A stretch of DNA of 14,788 nt, from positions 1-14,788 of the forward strand of contig RXIJ01000053.1 of NCBI GenBank assembly GCA_004212095.1, given 5' to 3'. This DNA comes from Methanosarcinales archaeon (GTDB taxonomy: Archaea; Halobacteriota; Methanosarcinia; Methanosarcinales; EX4572-44). The notes beneath the pieces are model-generated. The model saw only the letters and a program-made list of their open reading frames with translations, searched no databases and was not told where the DNA came from. Of this stretch, positions 6,493 through 13,239 are shown one piece after another (position 1 is the stretch's first letter; each line of letters opens with the position of its first letter). A program made the position numbers and the translations under genes.

Positions 6493-7443
6493 ATGATATT
6501 TGAAAAAATTCGTACAGTTCCCCGCTCAAATGAGCTTCTTGATAAAGCATTTCGCCGCGGAAGCCGTGCTAAAAATGGCAAGATTAGTTACAACACCAAG
6601 CGTGAAGCAGAGGCGTCGATGATTATGACAGCAGGTAACATCCTCTCAGATAATCTTGCTAACGTTGTGCGTGATTTTCCAAGCTTTAACGAGATTTCTC
6701 CATTCTACAATGAGCTTGCTGATGTTATTGTTGGAGTGGATAAAATTAGAATGAGTCTTTCGAGCGTCCAGTGGGCAAGCAAAAAAATAAAAGAGATTTC
6801 AAGAGTTAATATCAGCAAAATATATCACAAAGAAGACCCAAAACTCACACGCCAGTCTGCAATTGGACGAATGAGTTCTGTTGTGAATAGAATATCAAAA
6901 GATCTTGAATTTTTAGATGAAACACGAAATAAGCTTCGGAAACTTCCGGATATACGAGACGAGCCAACCATTGTAGTGGCAGGGTACCCCAATGTTGGAA
7001 AATCAAGTTTTGTGAAGATTGTATCAAGTGCCAATCCTGAAATAGCCACCTACCCTTTCACTACCAAGGGACTTTTAGTAGGACATTTCGCAAGGGATGG
7101 CACACGCTACCAGATCGTTGATACACCTGGGTTATTTGATCGCCCTCTGAAAGAACGAAACACGATAGAGCGTCAGGCAATCCTTGCCTTAGCTCATCAA
7201 TGCAATATCATTTTATTCATATTTGACCCAAGTGAAACCTGTGGATATGAGCTGGAAGAACAAGAGAAGCTCCATGAGGAACTTGTAAACACATTTAGTG
7301 CACCAGTAGTAACCGTGTACAACAAAAAAGATATGGTACGGGAGAATTATCCACTTTCCATGTCCACGCTTACAAAAGAAGGGACAGCCACCATACTGGA
7401 GCTTCTGATAGAAAAGATCAGCGAATGTGATTGTTTAGATTGA
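6493..7443 (+). CDS. NOG1-type GTPase, ribosome assembly
   Basis: This Obg/NOG1-superfamily GTPase is an archaeal counterpart of eukaryotic Nog1, which acts in large-subunit maturation. Residues 1-155 form the NOG1 N-terminal helical domain (VPRSNELLDKAFRRGSR, then FYNELADVIVGVDKIRMSL). The G domain follows: G1 GYPNVGKS (164-171), G2 threonines in ATYPFTTKG (185-193), G3 DTPG (210-213) and G4 NKKD (277-280). At 316 aa it is typical of archaea, which lack the long eukaryotic C-terminal extension. It is co-directional with the aldolase gene upstream. A stem-loop of the window's palindrome family lies 19 bp after the stop. Confidence 0.92.
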   Translation: MIFEKIRTVPRSNELLDKAFRRGSRAKNGKISYNTKREAEASMIMTAGNILSDNLANVVRDFPSFNEISPFYNELADVIVGVDKIRMSLSSVQWASKKIKEISRVNISKIYHKEDPKLTRQSAIGRMSSVVNRISKDLEFLDETRNKLRKLPDIRDEPTIVVAGYPNVGKSSFVKIVSSANPEIATYPFTTKGLLVGHFARDGTRYQIVDTPGLFDRPLKERNTIERQAILALAHQCNIILFIFDPSETCGYELEEQEKLHEELVNTFSAPVVTVYNKKDMVRENYPLSMSTLTKEGTATILELLIEKISECDCLD

Positions 7444-7461
7444 ACCACGAGATTAACACAG

Positions 7462-7482
7462 CTTGATTACTTCGCAATCAAG
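7462..7482. repeat. Intergenic palindrome between NOG1 and purP stops
   Basis: Arms CTTGATT and AATCAAG are perfect complements around the 7-base loop ACTTCGC, followed by AGCTT. It sits between two convergent stop codons (7443 and 7496), so it may help stop transcription from either side. It has the same design as the palindromes at 8633, 8884 and in the arrays. Confidence 0.75.
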
Positions 7483-7495
7483 AGCTTAACAAACT

Positions 7496-8566
7496 TCAGG
7501 ATATAATTTCTTGCAGGCGTTTTTGTTTGATAGCAATTTTAATTTCTCGTGCGATGCGCCTTCCCGTGGACATGTGATCATAGATTAAATCAGCATAGGG
7601 CGACCCTGAAACAAAAAAATTTGTGCCAGCAACGATTCTTGCCGAAAGTTCAAACACCCTGAACTCAAGCTTATCAGTCAGCACAGTTTCGAGACAAAAG
7701 GGTCCAATCATGCCGCCAAAGAGTTTGATTGATTCTTCAACGACAGCTTCACCCATCTCAAAAATCTTCGGCATCAGGGATTCACGTGCTATAAGGGGTA
7801 TGTTTCCAGTCACAACAAAAGTAGGATTGATGCCTGATGATTCCAGTTCCTTTGGAGATCCCAACCTGAAAATCTCATCAGCATTGGATTCAACACGCCG
7901 ATCCATGCTCAGCATCTCAAGAGTTCCGTTGCTCAACTGGTAGCCTTTTTTTACAATTGGTGAGTAGAAATAATGCAGGTAATACCTGGTTCCTAAAATA
8001 AACTCCTGGATCGTGTATGGTTGGGTGTTGTCTATCCCATCTTCAAACTCCTGGTGAGTTTTTGCAACAAAAAAACCCCTGCCGCCCTTTGCACCGTGAT
8101 ATTTTACCATCACCGGCCCTTTAATATCTGAAGGATCTGAGATTTTTTGCGGCATAGTAATTCCTGCACGCCCAAGCCATGTCCGCTGCTTTTCTCTATC
8201 AGTTTCCCATTCAAGTACTCTGCGATTGCCAAAAGTCGGAACCTCGAGCTTTTCAAAGTTCTTGTATCCAAGATACTCAACAAGCGAACCATGAGGTATT
8301 AAAATAACGTTTTTTTCAGTTAATTCGTCAGCATGATTTAAAAAATCGGTATAAGAATCAACACATAAAAACTCATCAGGCTTTGCCCTTGGAAAAGCAT
8401 CATAAAAACGTGGTGCATTTCCTATACATAATCCCAATGTTTTAAACCCCTCGTGTCGTGCACCATCAAAAATTTGAAGGCTGCTGTGAGAGCAAACCGT
8501 GGCAATGACCACATCACTTAGATCATAATCCCCAATCAATTCAGCAATTCGGTTCAAATCAATCAT
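7496..8566 (-). CDS. purP: PurP, formate-dependent FAICAR synthetase
   Basis: PurP is 5-formaminoimidazole-4-carboxamide-ribonucleotide synthetase. It makes FAICAR from AICAR, formate and ATP, the archaeal step in purine synthesis that replaces the folate-dependent PurH transformylase. The 356-aa protein has the PurP N-terminus (ATVCSHSSLQIFDGARHEGF, residues 22-41) and PHGS (91-94). It also has ATP-grasp elements: K155 in VMVKYHG, the glycine-rich AKGGRGFF (159-166) and QEFILG (187-192). The frame runs up to a GTG at 8596, but a TATA box at 8599-8606 predicts transcription from about 8575, after that GTG; ATG 8566 also matches the family's N-terminus. The gene is monocistronic, convergent with NOG1, and has the palindrome at 8633 upstream. 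Confidence 0.95.
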   Translation of the reverse strand: MIDLNRIAELIGDYDLSDVVIATVCSHSSLQIFDGARHEGFKTLGLCIGNAPRFYDAFPRAKPDEFLCVDSYTDFLNHADELTEKNVILIPHGSLVEYLGYKNFEKLEVPTFGNRRVLEWETDREKQRTWLGRAGITMPQKISDPSDIKGPVMVKYHGAKGGRGFFVAKTHQEFEDGIDNTQPYTIQEFILGTRYYLHYFYSPIVKKGYQLSNGTLEMLSMDRRVESNADEIFRLGSPKELESSGINPTFVVTGNIPLIARESLMPKIFEMGEAVVEESIKLFGGMIGPFCLETVLTDKLEFRVFELSARIVAGTNFFVSGSPYADLIYDHMSTGRRIAREIKIAIKQKRLQEIIS

Positions 8567-8598
8567 AAAAATAACCCTATGATAACTATGTATCACTC

Positions 8599-8606
8599 CT
8601 ATAAAA
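8599..8606 (-). promoter_or_regulatory. TATA box of purP
   Basis: On the minus strand this reads TTTTATAG. At the archaeal spacing it predicts transcription from about 8575, nine bases before the chosen ATG. Confidence 0.55.
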
Positions 8607-8632
8607 CAACTGTGATAGTGTTTGTTTCAAGC

Positions 8633-8653
8633 CTTGATTACTGCCTAATCAAG
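8633..8653. repeat. Palindrome, copy A of a duplicated hairpin
   Basis: Arms CTTGATTA and TAATCAAG are perfect 8-bp complements around CTGCC, flanked by GC before and AGTT after. The same 21 bases plus both flanks recur at 8884-8904 on the other side of tRNA-Ser, so the tRNA is bracketed by two copies in the same orientation. Confidence 0.85.
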
Positions 8654-8749
8654 AGTTATCTTAATGTCACAAGCATCGGAAAACCAAACCTGGATTGAAA
8701 AAATAGTATATGGCTGAACCATTCAACACTCCCATGCTAAAAATCAGAA

Positions 8750-8834
8750 CGCCGAGGAGGAGATTTGAACTCCTGCGGGACGAAGTCCCACCGGTTTTCA
8801 AGACCGGCGCCGTAGGCCGCTTGGCTACCTCGGC
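8750..8834 (-). tRNA. tRNA-Ser (anticodon UGA)
   Basis: An 85-nt class II tRNA. The acceptor pairs GCCGAGG with CCTCGGC, discriminator G, as in archaeal serine tRNAs. The anticodon stem CCGGT/ACCGG has loop CTTGAAA (anticodon TGA). The long variable arm GGGAC/GTCCC with loop TTC confirms serine, and the T loop is TTCAAAT. There is no intron and CCA is not encoded. A TATA box sits exactly 24 bp before the first base. The frame on the same strand that crosses it (8667-8873) is not a gene. Confidence 0.98.
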
Positions 8835-8837
8835 AGC

Positions 8838-8995
8838 TTTTTTAACGTATAGGAAAGTATAAAACGCAACCATGTTCTCTTGCCTTGATTACTGCCTAAT
8901 CAAGAGTTGTTTTCTGTACAATGAAGTTGCACATTGCTTCTCGTAATCGAGAATTAGAGGCTATGGGTTATCTCTGCAAAGCGCAAGCGTTGCAG
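8838..8995. repeat. Diverged single copy of the 4.4-4.8 kb array unit
   Basis: TTTTTTAACGTATAGG, then AAAGTATAAAACGCAACCA and TTCTCTTGCC, match the head of the array units in order. They are followed by palindrome copy B (8884-8904), a degenerate 9+3+9 hairpin with GAA loop (8914-8934), TTCTCG/CGAGAA (8938-8953) and CTGCAA/TTGCAG (8974-8995). The block ends at the stop of the FKBP gene. Its head serves as the tRNA-Ser promoter. Confidence 0.85.
8858..8865 (-). promoter_or_regulatory. TATA box of tRNA-Ser
   Basis: TTTTATAC on the minus strand occupies exactly -31 to -24 relative to the first tRNA base (8834), so transcription should start at the mature 5' end. The same sequence, with TTTATAAT as the box, opens every unit of the 4407-4820 array. 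Confidence 0.8.
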
Positions 8996-8999
8996 TTTC

Positions 9000-9683
9000 T
9001 CAAGTAGCTGTTTCGATACTGTTTTTGGTGTAGGTTTCTGTGTATATTACCTCTGTAATATTAGTGTATTTGATAATTTCTTCAGCAAGCTTTCGTTTTG
9101 AAATGACCCATTGTGGCATTTGGGCTATTTTAATTGGTACATCCATGGTAGCTGTGTTGTTGTTTATGTCAACTTCAGGAGTTTCTTTGGTGTAAAGATG
9201 CATTAATCTTTTTATTTTTTCAAGTTCATCCTCGATTTTTTCTTCTATTTTGTACGTGTAATACAGGGTTTCGTTTGATAATAGGTTATTAAAATCTACC
9301 TGCACACGTCGTCCTATAACTCGGTGAACAGTGCCATATTTTCCGTCTATCTGTACCATCACCCCAACTTCAGGCTTTTGTTTGAATTGGTTGATGTTGT
9401 AGCTTTTTATAAGCTCTGGGTCATATTCACCGAACCCCTTTTCTGGTGATATGGAAACTGCACCACTATAACCCACTTCTTTTCCAATAACATCTTCTTC
9501 AAGTCCTTCTAATGCATACCCTGCGCCAACGATGATTATTTCTTCATTATAGGAATAGGCGTCGTCATATATGTCGTTGTCTCTGGCTATTTGCTCGTCT
9601 GTTGTGTCAAAGATTTCTCCATTTTCATCTTTAATTTGTCCTGTATAGGTTATTTTGATAAAATCACCTTTTTGAATCATCAT
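9000..9683 (-). CDS. FKBP-type peptidyl-prolyl isomerase, SlyD-like with C-terminal extension
   Basis: This is a probable cytoplasmic proline isomerase and chaperone; no signal peptide is present. Residues 1-87 carry the FKBP half-domain: GDFIKITYTGQ, FDTT (25-28), GYALEGLEEDVIG (55-67) and EKGFGEYD (81-88). An insert-in-flap chaperone domain occupies about 88-130, and the FKBP fold closes with VQVDFNNLLSNETLYYTYK. Compared with SlyD's VDFNHPLAG, the HP and AG are replaced (VDFNNLLSN), so catalysis may be weaker. Residues 151-227 form the extra domain of the long archaeal FKBPs. A GAGGT ribosome site lies 8 bases upstream of the first of two tandem ATGs. It is transcribed as a single gene from the TATA box at 9718-9725. 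Confidence 0.92.
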   Translation of the reverse strand: MMIQKGDFIKITYTGQIKDENGEIFDTTDEQIARDNDIYDDAYSYNEEIIIVGAGYALEGLEEDVIGKEVGYSGAVSISPEKGFGEYDPELIKSYNINQFKQKPEVGVMVQIDGKYGTVHRVIGRRVQVDFNNLLSNETLYYTYKIEEKIEDELEKIKRLMHLYTKETPEVDINNNTATMDVPIKIAQMPQWVISKRKLAEEIIKYTNITEVIYTETYTKNSIETAT

Positions 9684-9717
9684 AATACGATACCTCTCTT
9701 TCTTAGTGGTGTATTTA

Positions 9718-9725
9718 CTATAAAA
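9718..9725 (-). promoter_or_regulatory. TATA box of the FKBP gene, with a palindrome just upstream
   Basis: TTTTATAG on the minus strand predicts transcription from about 9694, giving a leader of about 11 bases that contains GAGGT. Immediately upstream, at about 9729-9745, arms TTTACC and GGTAAA flank GTATT. This is a possible operator, though no regulator is suggested by the neighbours. Confidence 0.5.
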
Positions 9726-9817
9726 GTTTTACCGTATTGGTAAAGCCCCTACGTAATAGAAAGTACAAAATACTACCATACTGCGCAGCAAGCTCAACAT
9801 GAATGAACTTTGTGTGT

Positions 9818-10834
9818 TTACTTAATTATGGCTGTACATATTTCATCCACTTTATTTCTAAACTCGCTTTGACCAAATCCAAGAAGATTTGCTAAGAACA
9901 TCGCACCTCCAGCTCCAACACCATCTTTTACATCGCCAGCTTCATACATTCGTAATCCTTTAAACCTTGCTTTACTAAAACCAGGATCGCTAATATAAGC
10001 CCTGTAACCCAGCGTGGAGGTGGTGTCTAAAAAGTTAGCGGTTTTATCTTCTGCAATGAATTTAGTGGTGGCTATAGCTATGTCCCCCTTGATATCAAGG
10101 TGCTTGATTATTGCAAGTACTGCCATCATTTGTGTGCCTCCCGCGAGTATTGTATCCACACCAGACAACCCTTTGACAAGTCCAACAACTGCTGGCATCA
10201 TTGAATCCCCAAAGAGTTCTACTGCTTTTAATGGATCATCTTTCAAATCTCCAAAGAAGATGCTACTTTTATTCATCGCCTCGTCTACAACTTGATTTTT
10301 TATATCAACCGGGTTCTTTGAAAAACTGCTGCTGACCATTGCATCATATCCAATTGCTCGAAGGACACCAAGAGCAGTCGTGGTGCCACCTGGGACACTC
10401 TCACCAATCACAACGAAATCAAAGGTTTTGCTGAGCTGTCTTCCAAGCAGAAAGGATTGTTCAACTATCGTAGCAGGACTATCAACTGCTTTCCCTGTTC
10501 TGATATCTGCTGATGGTGAAGCGCCAACATTCAGCAACGGTATTACAGGGCGTACCCGAAGTCCTGCATCCACGAAAAGACATGGAACACCTGTAAGCTC
10601 CATAGATGCACGGGTAATTACTGCTGGCGTTGGGGTTTTATTTGTCATGGGTGGCTCATCGATGGAGTGGGTCGCACCAAACGTAACAATTTCAGCGTCG
10701 CCGGCAGGTGTATACTCCGGAGTTCTCCCGGCACCTGAGATGCCTGGCACCTTAGCTATATCTGTTGTTGAAAGTACGCATAAAAATAAAGGTTTTTTTG
10801 GAGAATAATTAGAAGAAGGAACTGTCCAGTTCAT
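9818..10834 (-). CDS. cobT: CobT family, nicotinate-nucleotide:base phosphoribosyltransferase (archaeal)
   Basis: CobT-type enzymes activate the lower-ligand base of cobamides by transferring ribose phosphate from nicotinate mononucleotide; methanogens need cobamides for methyl transfer. The 338-aa protein has the archaeal family's features: AKVPGISGAGRTPEYTPAGDAE (split at residues 27-48), FVDAGLRVRP (87-96) and the phosphate-binding glycine loop VIGESVPGGTTTALG (142-156). A GGTQMMAV segment follows later, with a C-terminal helical end. The frame reaches ATG 10864, but that ATG overlaps a TATA box (TTATATAT, 10863-10870) predicting a start near 10839, so I take ATG 10834. It lies just downstream of egsA on the same strand. 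No cobalamin riboswitch is visible in the short gap. Confidence 0.9.
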   Translation of the reverse strand: MNWTVPSSNYSPKKPLFLCVLSTTDIAKVPGISGAGRTPEYTPAGDAEIVTFGATHSIDEPPMTNKTPTPAVITRASMELTGVPCLFVDAGLRVRPVIPLLNVGASPSADIRTGKAVDSPATIVEQSFLLGRQLSKTFDFVVIGESVPGGTTTALGVLRAIGYDAMVSSSFSKNPVDIKNQVVDEAMNKSSIFFGDLKDDPLKAVELFGDSMMPAVVGLVKGLSGVDTILAGGTQMMAVLAIIKHLDIKGDIAIATTKFIAEDKTANFLDTTSTLGYRAYISDPGFSKARFKGLRMYEAGDVKDGVGAGGAMFLANLLGFGQSEFRNKVDEICTAIIK

Positions 10835-10862
10835 AATATGATAATGGTTGTGTTCTTGTATC

Positions 10863-10870
10863 ATATATAA
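10863..10870 (-). promoter_or_regulatory. TATA box of the cobT-family gene
   Basis: TTATATAT on the minus strand lies between the egsA stop and the chosen start. It predicts transcription from about 10839, five bases before ATG 10834, so cobT may have its own promoter even though egsA lies just upstream. Confidence 0.45.
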
Positions 10871-10904
10871 GTTATGATGGCACTTACAAACTATCGGGCC
10901 ATGC

Positions 10905-11966
10905 CTAACCTATCACTCCGGTGGATTCTGCAAGATTTACGGCAGCTTTTTCATTCAAACCCCTGCTCAAAATAGTATAACGCTCAGGACGAATATTATG
11001 TGCATACAGGAGTGCCTGGATGATGTGTTCTTCTCTAATCCCAAGTTCAGAAGCAGTTGTGGGTGCACCAATCCGGGATAACGCATTCTTTATACTTTGC
11101 CAGTCACCGCCGTGCAAATACATCATCATAATAGTTCCAAGACCACACTGCTCACCATGAAGTCCTGAGTCGGGTGCAATCCTTGAAAGGGCATGAGCAA
11201 ACTTGTGCTCAGAACCACTCGCGGGGCGACTTGAACCAGCAATACTCATAGCAACACCGCTTGACACGAGTGCCTTTATAACCATCCATGCCGACTCTTC
11301 GAGCCCGGGTTTGATTGAATCGCTGGAGTTCATTATAATCTGAGCTGTCATCGAAGACAATGTGGATGCATACTCACTGAACGCTTCTCCGCACAAGCGA
11401 TGTGCAAGCTCCCAATCCTGAACCGCAGTATAATTTGAAATAATATCAGCACATCCGGAAGCAAGCAGCCGATGTGGTCCTCCTGCAATTACCTTTGTAT
11501 CAGCAACAACGGCAAGAGGAGATTTGGCCTCCACTGATACCATCTGTCCATTCCTGCTCACAGATGCAGTGGAAGATACAATGCCATCATGTGAAGCAGC
11601 GGTAGGCACACTGATAAATGGAATTGACAACGTCTTGGATACAACCTTTGCAACATCAATGGATTTGCCACCGCCAATACCAAGTATAAAATTTGTTTTA
11701 ACTTCCATGCAAAGGTTTTCAACTTTTTTTACCTGTTCATCATTTGCATTATTAACTGCTACCGTGTGAACATCGTAGGAGGAATCTTCAAGTACACCCT
11801 TTGCTTTGCTCCCAAAAAGTTTCATCGTGTTCTCGCCACTAACAATGACTGCAGTACCATCAAGCTTAAGTTCAATGCAAACCTTGGCAAGATCGTCAAT
11901 TACACCATGCCCAAAGATTACACTTCTTGGCAGCTGCATCCATATATGTTTATAATTAATATCCAA
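10905..11966 (-). CDS. egsA: sn-glycerol-1-phosphate dehydrogenase
   Basis: This cytoplasmic enzyme reduces dihydroxyacetone phosphate to sn-glycerol-1-phosphate, the backbone that sets the stereochemistry of archaeal lipids. The 353-aa protein has WMQLPRSVIFGHGV (9-22), the NAD(P)-binding GIGGGKSID (96-104) and SVPTAASHDGIVS (119-131). The zinc ligands are D174 (in GCADIISNYTA), H254 (in SEHKFAHAL) and H270 (in GLHGEQCG), all present. The start is a TTG at 11966 with GAGGT 7 bases upstream, an ideal distance. The first ATG at 11939 would cut into the family-conserved N-terminus and has no such site. The gene ends in TAG. It is divergent from DUF63, the two start codons being only 20 bp apart. 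Confidence 0.95.
   Translation of the reverse strand: MDINYKHIWMQLPRSVIFGHGVIDDLAKVCIELKLDGTAVIVSGENTMKLFGSKAKGVLEDSSYDVHTVAVNNANDEQVKKVENLCMEVKTNFILGIGGGKSIDVAKVVSKTLSIPFISVPTAASHDGIVSSTASVSRNGQMVSVEAKSPLAVVADTKVIAGGPHRLLASGCADIISNYTAVQDWELAHRLCGEAFSEYASTLSSMTAQIIMNSSDSIKPGLEESAWMVIKALVSSGVAMSIAGSSRPASGSEHKFAHALSRIAPDSGLHGEQCGLGTIMMMYLHGGDWQSIKNALSRIGAPTTASELGIREEHIIQALLYAHNIRPERYTILSRGLNEKAAVNLAESTGVIG
11949..11956 (+). promoter_or_regulatory. TATA box of the DUF63 gene, inside the egsA 5' end
   Basis: TTTATAAT predicts transcription from about 11980, seven bases before the DUF63 ATG. The box overlaps codons 4-6 of egsA on the other strand, so the two genes share very little space for regulation. 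Confidence 0.6.
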
Positions 11967-11986
11967 TATCAGTACCTCATAAAACC

Positions 11987-12823
11987 ATGCTTGAATCGAT
12001 TAAACAATTTATCTATACATACTATCTATCAGGCATCATCAACGATACCCCATATAATATCGTTGATACCATAACCTATGCTATAATACTTGGTATAAGT
12101 ATCTTTGCCGTCTTAAAACTATTGTCCTGCCTGAATGTTGATGTTGACAGAAATTTCATACTTGCAATCGTACCCTACATATTAGCAGGCTCAACACTTC
12201 GGGTGATAGAAGATACCGGTCTTGTCCAGGCACCATTGAAATACATGCTGGTAACACCACCTATCTATTTTATAGTATTCGCTGTAACCGTACTGCTGCT
12301 GGTACTATCGATAAAAATAGCTTCAAAAACACGCAATGATTATTATGTGATATTTGCAATACTTGGCGTCATCTGGTTTGCAGTAAACTTAACCATCCTC
12401 GTAACAATAAAAACACCAGAGAGACTGGATATTCCGCCGCTTATTATAATATTTGGAATGGCTGCAACAACTATTGTTTACCAGATAGCAAAAAAAATCA
12501 ATTTTCACTACTTAACAGATAAGCTCAATATCGGCATTCTTGCGGCCCACCTGCTTGATGCGTCCTCAACTTTTGTTGGAATTGACATGTTGGGATATTA
12601 CGAAAAACATGTAGTTCCAACATGGTTAATAAACCATACAGGTACAGCAGCAGTGATGTATCCACTCAAACTTGGAATATTTATACCGGTAATATATCTT
12701 CTTGACACAGAATTCAAAGAAGAAAAGTACCACACACTCAAAAATCTCATCAAACTGGTAATACTTGTACTTGGATTGTCCCCTGCTGTCAGAAATACAT
12801 TGCGGATGGCACTTGGAACATAG
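11987..12823 (+). CDS. DUF63 family integral membrane protein
   Basis: A 278-aa archaeal membrane protein of the DUF63 family, function unknown. The family signatures are the opening YTYYLSGIINDTPYNIVDTI (residues about 10-29), PYILAGSTLRVIEDTG (63-78) and, in the C-terminal half, a conserved AAHLLDASSTFVGID stretch followed by GYYEKHVVP. There are about seven to eight hydrophobic helices. The paired acidic and histidine residues in AHLLDASSTFVGID could form a membrane-embedded site, but no enzyme activity is established that I know of. It starts 20 bp from egsA in the opposite direction, which may mean co-regulation, possibly in lipid metabolism (inference). It ends in TAG. The 195 bp between it and tRNA-Gly contain T-rich runs but no gene. 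Confidence 0.9.
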   Translation: MLESIKQFIYTYYLSGIINDTPYNIVDTITYAIILGISIFAVLKLLSCLNVDVDRNFILAIVPYILAGSTLRVIEDTGLVQAPLKYMLVTPPIYFIVFAVTVLLLVLSIKIASKTRNDYYVIFAILGVIWFAVNLTILVTIKTPERLDIPPLIIIFGMAATTIVYQIAKKINFHYLTDKLNIGILAAHLLDASSTFVGIDMLGYYEKHVVPTWLINHTGTAAVMYPLKLGIFIPVIYLLDTEFKEEKYHTLKNLIKLVILVLGLSPAVRNTLRMALGT

Positions 12824-13018
12824 ACAGAAGCTATCAAAGCAGTACTGCAACAACCCGGAAGAGTCTTGTAACAGTGGTTTGTTGTGTTTGTAGGGGGGTT
12901 GAAGGTTGGGTTAGGTTTTTCAAAGTTCTCTATACTGAATTCTATAAAAAAACAACCAATGCAGGGAGCAAACTTTAAGTGTCATGCCCAAAAATCAAAT
13001 TGCTGCAGCACTATAACT

Positions 13019-13090
13019 TGCGATTGCCGGGAATCGAACCCGGATTAGTGGCTTGGGAAGCCACTGTCATGACCATTAGACCACAATCGC
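13019..13090 (-). tRNA. tRNA-Gly (anticodon CCC)
   Basis: A 72-nt cloverleaf. The acceptor pairs GCGATTG with CAATCGC, discriminator A. The anticodon stem GTGGC/GCCAC has loop TTCCCAA (anticodon CCC). The T arm CCGGG/CCCGG carries TTCGATT. No intron is present. There is no TATA box at -31/-24; GATAAAAT (13104-13111) is too close, and the strong ATTATATA (from 13210) would imply a long leader containing the hairpins at 13120 and 13154. Frames through it, such as the one reading RLPGIEPG, are typical false translations of a tRNA. Confidence 0.98.
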
Positions 13091-13119
13091 ACAGGCGGAC
13101 ATCATTTTATCTGTCACTT

Positions 13120-13172
13120 CTGCACAACGGGGTTGTGCAGTTGCTGGTTATCTCTGTACACGTTGTGTGTAG
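13120..13172. repeat. Two hairpins of the 9+3+9 family upstream of tRNA-Gly
   Basis: At 13120-13140 arms CTGCACAAC and GTTGTGCAG pair perfectly around GGG. At 13154-13172 arms CTGTACAC and GTGTGTAG pair imperfectly around GTT. The linker GGTTATCTCTG is also found at 8966-8976, before the hairpin that ends at the FKBP stop. Confidence 0.85.
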
Positions 13173-13239
13173 CTGTGTACCTGTACGAAGGGGATTATAC
13201 AGTATATAATAATTACGATTTGTCGGGGCTGTCAACTTA

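Noticed and set aside
7623..7943. Frames antisense to purP, and similarly at 10380-10808 (cobT) and 2947-3375 (mfnE)
   Set aside because: The opposite strand carries clearly conserved enzymes with full motifs; these are shadows.
8667..8873. 68-aa frame on the minus strand
   Set aside because: It reads straight through tRNA-Ser and its promoter.
10835..10904. Cobalamin riboswitch ahead of the cobT-family gene
   Set aside because: The gap to egsA is only 40-70 bp and no B12-box-like sequence or complex fold is visible.
12979..13209. 76-aa frame containing RLPGIEPG
   Set aside because: This is the well-known false translation of the complement of a tRNA (here tRNA-Gly).
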